DNA of 64,000 nucleotides from assembly GCA_002221725.1 (NCBI GenBank), contig NJFT01000102.1, positions 1-64,000 on the forward strand, in the 5' to 3' direction. Shown in pieces: positions 55,621 to 64,000 of this stretch (positions within the stretch are counted from its first letter, which is position 1; the number at the start of each line of letters is the position of its first letter). The translations under genes were made by a program, and so were the position numbers. Source of the DNA: Scedosporium boydii. Lineage: Eukaryota > Ascomycota > Sordariomycetes > Microascales > Microascaceae. The notes beneath the pieces are model-generated. The model had not been told where the DNA came from and searched no databases. It saw only the letters and a program-made list of their open reading frames with translations.

Positions 55621-55970
55621 GGTTCTCTGCATTTTGGGCAGTTGACTCCTACCACTTTTATCGCTCGAGTGCTGCGATCCCATGAACCGAAGTAATAGTA
55701 CCAAGCATGGCTACAGGAAGACTCCGAGCGATTGAGCTTATTCCCAATTTGTTTGAAGGTACGGCCAGCAGCCCGATGATATATCATTTTATCTAGTAGC
55801 TCTGGCCAACTTCGTTTATTAGGACGGGAAGTTAGATGCTTCGATTGGGGTGCGGCCTCTTGGTGAGTTTCTAAGGGCTCTGGTGCTGATCGGGGGGTAT
55901 TGGTGCTGGCCCTGCGGGATCGCTCCCGAGAATTTGGTGCTATGGCTCGCTGATTGAAATGGCCAAACAT
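55542..55970 (-). CDS. Myb/SANT-like protein with C-terminal Cys finger
   Basis: 142 residues from the minus-strand ATG at 55970 (MFGHFNQRAIAP). After a basic, Ser/Pro-rich lead, residues about 55-95 read SWPELLDKMIYHRAAGRTFKQIGNKLNRSESSCSHAWYYYF, i.e. three short helices with spaced aromatics like a Myb/SANT domain (shown in fragments: RSWPELLDKMIYHR, TFKQIGNKLNRS). Near the end, NCPKCREPLP then EHSWKCET supply a CxxC and a later Cys. An open reading upstream lacks an ATG. DNA binding is inferred; a copy of its last codons sits in the left inverted-repeat arm. Confidence 0.5.
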   Translation of the reverse strand: MFGHFNQRAIAPNSRERSRRASTNTPRSAPEPLETHQEAAPQSKHLTSRPNKRSWPELLDKMIYHRAAGRTFKQIGNKLNRSESSCSHAWYYYFGSWDRSTRAIKVVGVNCPKCREPLPSDIYVEHSWKCETPLPLTFEPSE

Positions 55971-56704
55971 GGGCGGCGGGTTATCTGGTCGGAGCTCTGG
56001 ATACTGAAGGCTGCACAAGATCCAGGCAGAGACTGCTTTTGCAGGTAGTCTTATGTCTACGCAGTCTGGGCTTCTGTGTGGAGGCTTTGATCGGGGAGAG
56101 GAGAAGATAGGTTCAAGCAAAAGTGGTCGGCGGAGTCTGTGGCTGGCCAGGTTGCTAACCTATTGGCTGGAAAAGAACGGAGAATAAATGAGTTGAATGA
56201 GAGGAAGAAGGGAGAAGATGGGTCGAGGAGGATGGAGGGGGAGGGATGGCCTTAAGTAGCAAACGCCCGGCTAACTATCAGACCTGTTCACATGAACAAG
56301 GGAGAGAGGGTGGGGGTTGCTCAAGCAATGGGAAGGCCAACTAGAGGTAGCTCGCTGGTGTCTCACGCTCGGCGGGCGTCCTTCCGATCCGGAAGAGTTC
56401 AAGGTTAACGCATTTGACGGGTACACTGGGGTATCGTGGCAGTGCTGTATTCCTAGCCGTCCACGAGGTGAAGGCCAGTCCCGAATCCATTGATCTTGAT
56501 CCCATACGGAGAGAAGAGGAGTTGGTTGCCTTGGTGGAACGTAATGTGGGGAAGAGTGCCCGGCTGCGGCCAGGGGGTACCTCTTTCATTTAGTTTCTTT
56601 CTTTTTAATAAGTTCCCCTTAAGCACGACTGTCCTTCCTCACAGATCCGCAATACCTGAAGCGATCTATATAGCGTTGTAGAGATACCTGTCGGATAGGA
56701 CTAT

Positions 56705-57601
56705 CTAATGAAGGCATATTGCCCTATTCTCTACACACATGACAGCATCTTCCGAAACGTCCTGACTGCGTCGGTGTCTTACCCATCGGAGCACGGGGAT
56801 ATCAGCCCGATATACTTGGTCCGGGGAAGGATATGGGCGAAGTGAAGCATCAAAAGTAACTCTGAAGGGATGGAACCTACTGTCCATCGCTATACCTTCG
56901 ATGTTTCCGAAACGATATTTCCAGTCGCAGGCTGGGCAGGGTTTGCGACGATCTAGGCTAACTATAGCGCTGCGGTACTCAGATGGGAATACCTCGTGGT
57001 GATGGAGAGGGCACTGGCGCTGAAATTTCGAAGTCGGTACCGGACAAAATTCGTATCCATGCCTGAAAAGCACCCATAACTCGTTGAGCTCTCCGAGTTG
57101 AATAATGTCCCAGATGCCGCGGCAAGAGAACTCGGGGGGTAAAACGACTTTTTTTAATCGTCTGAGAGACTTCTCTTGTGGCTGTGCTAACTGGGACCCG
57201 TGATCTAGACCGGTAATGAAGAAAAAGTCGTAGTCAAAATTGGTAGCGATCTCAAACCCTTTCTTTGTAGAGAACTTGTCGCTGTTGTGTCTCAAATATG
57301 ACTCGGAACTCTCACGGCATGCCCTCCTCAGCCCTTCCGTGGCAGTGGAAATTGCAGAAACTGCAGAAACTGCACTGTTGTCTAAATGAATGTTGATGAC
57401 TCTAGGAATAGCTGCTGAGAACTCCCATATCATCTCGCGAAGTTCAGCTGGAAGTAGAGGAAAACATTCGAACCGCGTTGGTGGCGTGGGCCTTTGGCCT
57501 TTAGCCCCCGGGTTTTCATCGGCGTGATCTCGACTTTCCTGATCCTGTCTACCAGGTGACCGAGCCTGGTGCTGCATTTTCAAAATGTTATCCGCATGCA
57601 T
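56705..57601 (-). CDS. 2EXR domain protein
   Basis: Single exon, 298 residues from the minus-strand ATG at 57601. After a charged lead, residues 43-70 read FECFPLLPAELREMIWEFS, the 2EXR signature (FxxFxxLPxELRxxIWxxa...PR), followed by VINIHLDN, a helix with RRACRESSESYL, and LRRLKKVVLP. A C-terminal CPACDW pair is present. Function of 2EXR proteins is unknown; they are abundant and variable in ascomycetes. The 4.7 kb element begins 30 bp upstream of this ATG, so its native promoter has been displaced or replaced. Confidence 0.85.
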   Translation of the reverse strand: MHADNILKMQHQARSPGRQDQESRDHADENPGAKGQRPTPPTRFECFPLLPAELREMIWEFSAAIPRVINIHLDNSAVSAVSAISTATEGLRRACRESSESYLRHNSDKFSTKKGFEIATNFDYDFFFITGLDHGSQLAQPQEKSLRRLKKVVLPPEFSCRGIWDIIQLGELNELWVLFRHGYEFCPVPTSKFQRQCPLHHHEVFPSEYRSAIVSLDRRKPCPACDWKYRFGNIEGIAMDSRFHPFRVTFDASLRPYPSPDQVYRADIPVLRWVRHRRSQDVSEDAVMCVENRAICLH

Positions 57602-57630
57602 ACCAAAAGTTGGTCACGATTTACGAAGAT

Positions 57631-57750
57631 CGGTTAGATGGTTCTGAAGTTGGTAGATTTGTGCTTACTTATAAATGGTAGTTTTGGACCCGAATTGTGG
57701 TGGCCCCAGTGAATCGGGTTCCACGGCGACACGGCGAAGGGTTACCAATG
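57631..57750 (+). repeat. Left terminal inverted repeat of the DUF3435 element
   Basis: Matches the reverse complement of about 62240-62367 at roughly 80%, with an 8-10 bp indel in the middle and more divergence at the inner end. Confidence 0.75.
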
Positions 57751-58058
57751 GGACCCGGCTTGGCGCTGGGTCGATTCTCATTGGATACGTCTATCCCCCC
57801 TTTTGGAATGTGAAACCAACCGACAGTGGCTCGAGAAAATGGGGTTGAGGCAGTGTCATCTTCTCTTAGCTTCTAATAATAACTCAGTAACTGTACCCCT
57901 ATTAGATGTTGGGCCGCCTAATCTCCACTGTTTTCTACTCGGCCTCCATTTCTCAAGCTTACCTAATATAAGTCACTAATAGTACTGTTGTTAACAATTT
58001 TCAAGTAAAGAAACCCTAGATCATCTCATTCTAGTACCAAATGCTCTCCTCATCGATA

Positions 58059-61000
58059 CTAAGATAATTCTTCTCGCGCTTCGTATTCCTTAATCCGCTC
58101 TTCACTTATCGTAGTTTCCTTCTGCCAACAACTCTCCTTCTTAGGGCGTCCCTTCCACCTTACAAAGTACTCCGCTTTCCGACGACGTATTCGCTTTTCT
58201 ACCAGTTCCACTCCTCGATGGTTGCCTCCATGGTTAGAGTAGGCCTTTTCGAACTCGTGAACTAACACTGGGTCTATATTATGACGTTCTACCCAGGAGG
58301 TCTCTTCATCCTCGAAGCCTTTCCACTCCACAAGATAAAAGGTTTGTCTTCCGTTGCTCCATTTAGCTAGCAACTCTTTAACCTCCCATATGTTATCATC
58401 TTCGTCGATTGCGGTAGGCTTATCGGGTTCCTTCTCACTGTCGCTGACGCTTCGGACGCAGGAGTGTGCCTCTGCTACTATGCCTTCCCCCTTCTCGATG
58501 GAGGATACGTCGGTTTGAGGCTCTGAATCATCTATGATGCTACCCTCTCGGGGACCGGAGGGCGTTTCAGCGGCCACCTCAAGTGGGAGTGGGGACCTGC
58601 CATCGAAAGAGGATAGCGGCGTCTCAAGTACGGATCTGTCTCCATACATACTAGTAGGAGAACTCGTGGACGACAGATCACTATTCGAGAGTAACGTAAG
58701 TGGATACATGTGGACCGAGCTGGGCTCCGAGATGCTCGGGGTCCTAATGGTGTTCTGGGACGGTTCCACACAGGGAGGATAACAGCTTTCCGTATTATCG
58801 GCCACAGGGATATCCGGTCGAGGTAGCGGCTCGGAACAAGTGTTCGAGCCGCTTCGTTTGTCCCAAGATCTACTGTTCTCATCGACACCGCACGGGAAAG
58901 CCTCGCCTATTGACGTAGATGTTCCTGCGAAAGATTCTGAGCTCGGCTCTGGGGTCAGAGTTAAATCAATGATTATCGGGTTCCGGGGATGGCTGGAAGA
59001 GTCCAACCGCTCCACTGTTTGGAGTTGAGATGATCCTCCTAGACCATCAGCTGCCACGTCCTTCTCCTCGCAGCTTAACCCAGGCTTCTTCAGTCGTGGA
59101 TCTATCCGATCTAAAAATGATAGAATTTCCGTATCGATAGGCGACTGGTCAGGAAGGATTATAGGAGAGATGTCACTGCGACTCTTTTCTTCGGTGCTAT
59201 CATTCCACCTTTTTGACACTTGCACGAGAGATTCCTGCGACCGCAACTCAAGAGTATGGCTCAACTTCCTTCTCTTTAGAACGGGCTCTTTTGGACTGGT
59301 GGAATGTGGCGTTTCGATATGTGTATGGCCAGGGGAAAACGCAGACTTGTCATCACTGCTCTTTCTGGTTCCTTCACCCCTCTGCTTTCTTTTTCGCCGG
59401 CTACCAGGGGGAGTCGGCAGTATTTCTTGGCTGGTCTGGCCGTTGAGGTGGTGCGCTTCTGACATGTGTATTAGCCACTGGCAATAGCCGTTGATGGTGG
59501 TCTCGGTGTTTTGCTTTTGGCATTCCGGGCATGCAAATGGGCTATTGAACTGGCCTCTATCCTTGTGCTCCCGATTCATATGACGTGAGAAACCACTCCC
59601 AGCATTATACTTGGCAGCACAGAAAAAACAGCAAATAGGTATGCCCTTCAAGCGCGACGCACGCGTGACGGGGTTGACGGGGTCGTTCGTTGGGTACGCC
59701 TGGCCTGATGGTAGTATCGGCGCATCATTCTTTCCGTGACACTTCTCGACATGATTGGCCCATTCTGGAGGGCTCCTAATGACATAGCGTCCCAGCTGTA
59801 GGCGCTCACATTCCGGACACGGGAAAGGTTTCTGGAATGTGGTTTCGTTCTTAATGTGGACACGCTTAGTATGTCGAGTCAGATTTTGCCGACTTGAAAA
59901 TTTGCAACCGCACAGACGACAAGTCGAACCCGTAGTTCGAATCCCCATTTCGGTTAAGCACTTATGGGCATCTGGCGTCGGACCGTCCCTTAAGCTACTC
60001 GCTGGTTCTGGGAGGATGCAACGCCTGTGCGTCAAGTAGTTGCAGAGCAGGTCTGCGAATAGTATCGATCGCTGCTCTTCATCGATGTTCTCCTGTTGGA
60101 CGAACTGTCCAATCACTTCTGCGTCTGTGGCGCCATGTGAACGGCGTTTCGGCTTAACGAATTTTGCGTCAGCTAACGTATCTGCAGACTTGCTGGAAGT
60201 CCTCAGGTTATCTGCTGCCTTAAAGTATTCTTTTCGCCCCTTCTCCACCGCTAGTTCCGATAGCTTTAATATAAGATTGTTGATCCTCCCAGCTGCTGCT
60301 TTAGCAATCGGATGAGATGATCCAAAATGCTCGGAGAGTTCGTGATATTCCTTCCTGAGCTTAGATATGTCGTTACGCTTTTCGAAATCGCGGAGGTCAT
60401 CCTCGGTTGGGTAGATTGGGGCCTTTTCGTCTCTCTGGAGCAGTGAATCTCGTAGTAATTTATAGAGTTTCTCGGCGCCTGCTCCGGCGCGGTCGCCGAA
60501 AGCAATTTTGATAAGATTTTCTGCGACACAACTCGGTTGGTAGCTATGCCGGAAGACAGATTCTGTGTTCCCTTGGATATAGCTACGTAGTGCCTTATGT
60601 AGAGCTCCTGTTTCTGTTAATAGGTGCCTAGGTTTGTGTAGCGGAAATCGGCTTACCGGCAAGCCTGCCTCCCGCCCCTATTCGCATAGAGTATGGACGT
60701 ATTGGCTCTCGTGCGCCAGCCACCTCTAACGTCCGGTGCCATATGGCTAGATATTGATTATATGATAATGGAAAGATCTCTTGCTCTAAAAAGCTGTCTT
60801 TCCATCTCAACGGGACGTAATTTGTGTTCTCTAAGATTGGTCGATGGAGTATCTCCTCAAAGGATTCGAAGGGGGTCTCGAAAGCATCGTCACAACGTGC
60901 TTGTACCGCAACAAAGGTTATGAGGCAGAGAAGCGGGAAGGGAACTTTAGTGGCTTTCCAGGATACTCTAAGTCAGTGTCAGCAAACAAGAATTGATTAT

Positions 61001-62027
61001 AAGAAGGCTGCAAGAAAGTACATTTCCATCTTAGAGTAAATCGATTAGTGGAAGGGACATACTTACTTCTCATCTTGAGTCTTGCGAATTATCTTGTCTC
61101 TTCTCTTATTATGTTGTATTGTCGGTACGGCGACAAGCTTTGTTTTCTCTGGATTTTCCGGATCCCGAGCAACTCCTAGTTGGAACTGCTTATATTTGAG
61201 GTTAACCAAACAACCCAGCCTGAAACCACAGATTCCGTCGATGAGGGTGATAGCGTGAAAAGCAACACGTGCTCGGGGTTCACAAGGGATATCTGTAGCG
61301 CGAGTCCAGAGTGTAGTTAATAACAGAACAATATCACTATCGGTCATCTCCTTCTTCTCGAATTGTTGTTCGCGTTTCAATCCTAATATATCTGGGAGTT
61401 TTTCGTGTATCCACTATGTTTGTTAGCGTAGGTTGATGGCGAAGGAATTGGAACTCCTACCTTGGTGATCTCATGTACTGGACCGTCCCCCATTTGTTTC
61501 AGTTCGGTATACTTGAGCGTCCACAAGAGTCTGTCCGCTGGATTTTGTCTTCTCTTTTCCTGCAAGATTGTAGAGTCGGCCATTCCAACTAGTGACTTCC
61601 ACACATTCAGAATTGCGGAAGCCTGAGCGATACCTCGTTTCCACACATATTCCTCTGGCCCTAGAGTTGGGCAGAGGTATCTGGAGTCTTCGGCGTACAT
61701 CTCAAGGAATGTTCGACAATATGCCTTTGCGTCCTCGTCATTTCGACAGAAGTCATACCAAATACTGTTGGGGTCTCTCCCAATGACGTCCGTGAAGTAT
61801 CTATTTATATTAGTGAAATATAACAGAGTAATAGCCTTCCGTGTTGGCAACACTTACGCATTCCAGGAATTCCATGCTCTCTGCCGATGGTACATAGTAT
61901 CGTCGCCGACTTCATATCTATCCGTTGCAAGGTTTGTTCTATTCTGCTGGAACAGCTCTTGTGCCCTTTGTTTCTTTAGGGCTCTATGATTAGGAGGATG
62001 GTCCACGAGAGGTTGGATTTCTTCCAT
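58059..62027 (-). CDS. DUF3435 tyrosine recombinase fused to C2H2 fingers and two chromodomains
   Basis: Five minus-strand exons (62027-61858, 61800-61461, 61413-61067, 60967-60657, 60613-58059) join in frame to give 1240 residues. Residues 1-500 are DUF3435: RTNLATDRYEVGDDTMYHRQ, GICGFRLGCLVNLKYKQ, RPYSMRIGAGGRLA, SVFRHSYQPS, APIYPTEDDLRDFEKRND. The four expected catalytic positions are present (Arg235, Tyr378, Arg381, Tyr414, i.e. R-Y-R-Y). Residues about 617-775 carry Cys/His fingers (CRLCGCKFSSRQNLTRHTKR; CFFCAAKYNAGSGFSRHMNR and two CPEC...H..CH types). Residues about 1128-1175 and 1188-1230 are two chromodomains (TFYLVEWKGFEDEETSW; EYFVRWKGRPKKESCW). The recombinase would move the element; fingers and chromodomains would steer it to sites or methylated histone chromatin (inference). 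No internal stop; apparently active. Confidence 0.88.
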
Positions 62028-62239
62028 GGCTGCGCTGGGGAACGAAGGACCATAAGAGCGCGCGAGAGGCTAAGTTGAGTGAATGGTAGAATTTAGGATC
62101 TAGGAGAATATCAGTTTGAAACTTGAAAGGGCGAGCTGGCTGAATTTATCTCCAAATATGAAGGCTTGGTGCTTGTCTTTATTCTAAACGCCCTGGGGTG
62201 GGCTTTGCAGTTACGTTAATTGTTTAAAACGGCATTGGA

Positions 62240-62367
62240 AACGGATGGTGGGGGCCGGCGCGGCGTGCCGCCATGGAACCCGGTTGACTGGGGCCACCAC
62301 ATTTCGGGATTCAAGGCTGCCATTTATGGTTGGCACAAATCTGCCAACTTCAGGACCATCTAATCCG
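62240..62367 (-). repeat. Right terminal inverted repeat of the DUF3435 element
   Basis: Begins (reading inward) CGGATTAGATGGTCCTGAAG and ends about 210 bp upstream of the recombinase ATG, so it should contain or abut the recombinase promoter. Confidence 0.75.
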
Positions 62368-62468
62368 AGATACGTGAATTAAAGGGAAATAAGTGGGATC
62401 AAATTGAGAGTCCTAATCGCTTGGGGGAATTTTAAGCTACACACCATACTCGTACCAAATAAATCTGT

Positions 62469-64000
62469 TTACATGTTCCTCGCCTTCCTGGACCTGGACG
62501 GGATGGGGGAGTATCGCCACTGCTTCGTCACAGGGTCCAAGCATTCCTTCTCAGCTTCCTTCCACTCCTTCGTCACCCGATCCGCCTTGGCCTGTGTCCT
62601 GGGAGTGAACTTGGCCGGGAAAGGCTCGGGCATGCAGACGAATCCCTGAGTGAGCTTGTTGTGATCAGGGATAATCGGCTTGCCGTTCTTGTCCAGAGCA
62701 GGCTCAATCTTGAAGGCCCACAAAATGCGGGACATGCCGAGGAAAAGACTTCGCTCCGCAACGTGGATACCAGGGCAAATGCGGCGTCCAGCTCCGAAAG
62801 TAAACTGATCACGCTTGCTAGCATCGGGGTTGGCTGCGGCATCCGCCAAGCTCTGGTGGTCGTCCTTGTACCTGTCCGGGTTGAATGTTCGGGGGTCGGG
62901 GTGGCGGACAGGATCCATGTGGATAGCCCAAACGTTGTTCATAACGCCAGCGTTCTTAGGGATAAGGTATCCATCATAATAGTCATCCTCGGTAACAGCA
63001 TGGGGCACGGCTCCAAGAATGGTTGTCGGCATCCAGCGAAGCGATTCCTTGATGCAGGCCCGGATGTATGGGAGATTCGGCTCATCTTCCATCGTTGGCA
63101 TGCGATCTGATCCAATCACACGCTCAATCTCGTCGTATGCCTTCTGCTGGACTTCTGGGAAGATGAGCATTGCCTGGACAAACCCGTACAAGGTGCTAGA
63201 AGTCGTGTCGGATCCAGCCTCGAGCAGGGTTCCGGAAATGTAGGCTGCTTGATCATCATCGAAGCCCTCGGACTTCTGCACATCTACCAACTCCTCGCAG
63301 AAGCAAGGCTTGACGGTGCCATTCTCAACCTCCTCCTTGACCTTGAGCCAGTGGCTAAGGTAAAGGGCCTTCTCTTCCTTGTGAAGCATCTTAGCCGTCT
63401 TCTTCAGAGGGAGGATGAAGTCGGGAAGCATCCTCAAGATTGGAAAGGAGTCAAGGATGGCCGCTACACCAGTTTGGTTGATGTCGGCAAAGGCGGAGAA
63501 GCCTTCAAACAGCTGCTTCATCTTCTCATCCTCGTAGGTTGGCGTCCTCCAGCCAAAGACCATTGTAGTGGTCAAGGCATTGGAATATCGCCGAATGTGG
63601 TAAAGGAATCGGTCCGGGTCGACCAGTAGATCATGAAGCATCTGCTTGTTCTCCAAGACCTGGTACGGCACGTACGACTTTGCGGCCGAAACGTTGAGGA
63701 GACCGTGGATCATCTTACGAGACTAGTTCAGACAGTTAGCAGCCGCACATTGCGCAAAGAGTGGGAAATGCACGGTTCACATGCCGTTCGCCATCGGTTG
63801 CCATATCCCTGAGTCAAAAGTCAGCACAATCATTCTTCATAGCACGCTTGCCGAGGGAGGTGGAACGAACCATCATCAGCACCCTGAGCCCGCCGCTGCA
63901 CAATTCTTGACCGACATACATCTCTTGTCGGTGAGAGTATTTTCCACTTTTCTTATCAAGGAGATCCTTGACTGCCCTGTCGCTTGAAAGCACGACCAAT
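62469..64000 (-). CDS. Cytochrome P450, N-terminus beyond the window
   Basis: Exons at least 64000-63871, 63808-63785 and 63722-62469 on the minus strand. The middle exon is 24 bp. The visible part has SSDRAVKDLLDKKSGKYS, GYGNRWRT then SRKMIHGLLN, the I-helix AGSDTTSS, K-helix KESLRWMP (ExxR), and the heme-binding FGAGRRICPG. The second intron fits only with a GC donor (GCATGT, 63784) and AG acceptor: no GT donor keeps frame. It is probably a microsomal monooxygenase of the fungal CYP2-like group; substrate unknown. The 3' end lies 102 bp from the DUF3435 element. The 5' signal anchor is outside the window. Confidence 0.9.

Larger units (their letters stand above)
57631..62367 (-). mobile_element. 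4.7 kb DUF3435 element with inverted terminal repeats
   Basis: Bounded by inverted repeats of about 120 bp (left 57631-57750, right about 62240-62367). Reading inward, the ends are CGG(A)TTAGATGGT(T/C)CTGAAG and continue to GTGGTGGCCCCAGT and GGGTTCCA(C/T)GGC. AGAT flanks both ends (57627-57630 and 62368-62371), a candidate 4 bp target duplication. The only gene is a DUF3435 recombinase on the minus strand. Size, single gene and long repeats contrast with giant Starship elements that use DUF3435 captains, so this may be a compact autonomous relative. Confidence 0.7.

Noticed and set aside
1..64000. tRNA, rRNA, telomere repeats, polyketide or peptide synthetase cluster
   Set aside because: Looked for and not seen. 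The methyltransferase and P450 are 36 kb apart with no backbone enzyme between them.

Overview
The window is from a filamentous ascomycete fungus, probably a eurotialean (Aspergillus or Penicillium type). The evidence is many small genes with 45-60 bp introns (GT donor, CTAAC/CTGAC branch site, AG acceptor) and fungus-specific protein types: Zn2Cys6 regulators, a Sur7-like membrane protein, a LaeA/UMTA-type methyltransferase, a 2EXR protein, an APH-like kinase, a Cps1-like GT2 and a DUF3435 recombinase. No rRNA, tRNA or CRISPR array was recognised. Exon joins were worked out by hand from splice signals and reading-frame continuity. Family assignments rest on motifs recognised by eye, with no database search.

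0.3-13.6 kb is a dense, mostly divergently arranged set of about eleven small genes: two MADS-box-like proteins, a C2H2 protein, two secreted proteins, coiled-coil proteins, a Sur7/PalI-like membrane protein and an intact GH18 chitinase. Six of its intergenic regions carry a recurrent imperfect palindrome (core GGAACC-N2-GGTTCC and variants), often in several copies. I did not see it elsewhere in the window, so the block looks like one co-regulated, undescribed cluster. A 0.7 kb repeat tract (TTCTATTTCTAGTAA units with a 92-bp-arm inverted repeat) and a 7-bp minisatellite lie inside it.

13.6-31 kb holds accessory genes: a PD-(D/E)XK-like protein, several orphans, two polytopic membrane proteins, a methyltransferase built from two micro-exons, and a protein with two Zn2Cys6 clusters whose head resembles FacB/Cat8. 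A 29-bp-arm perfect hairpin lies at 24.3 kb.

27-43.6 kb contains an intact BAH-PHD gene and four fragments of relatives, which points to duplication and decay. Next to the intact copy is a gene for eight nearly identical 32-residue zinc-finger-like repeats that vary mainly at the expected DNA-contact positions. A small Zn2Cys6 protein, orphan membrane proteins and a GT2 synthase follow.

44-57.6 kb has conserved fungal proteins of unknown function, an APH-like kinase, and a 2.7 kb inverted-repeat structure (52.9-55.6 kb) whose arms contain an oppositely oriented core of about 115 bp.

57,631-62,367 is a discrete 4.7 kb element with inverted terminal repeats of 100 bp or more and a possible AGAT target duplication. 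It encodes a 1240-residue DUF3435 tyrosine recombinase fused to C2H2-like fingers and two C-terminal chromodomains. It sits between a 2EXR gene (ATG 30 bp away) and a P450 gene that runs off the right edge.
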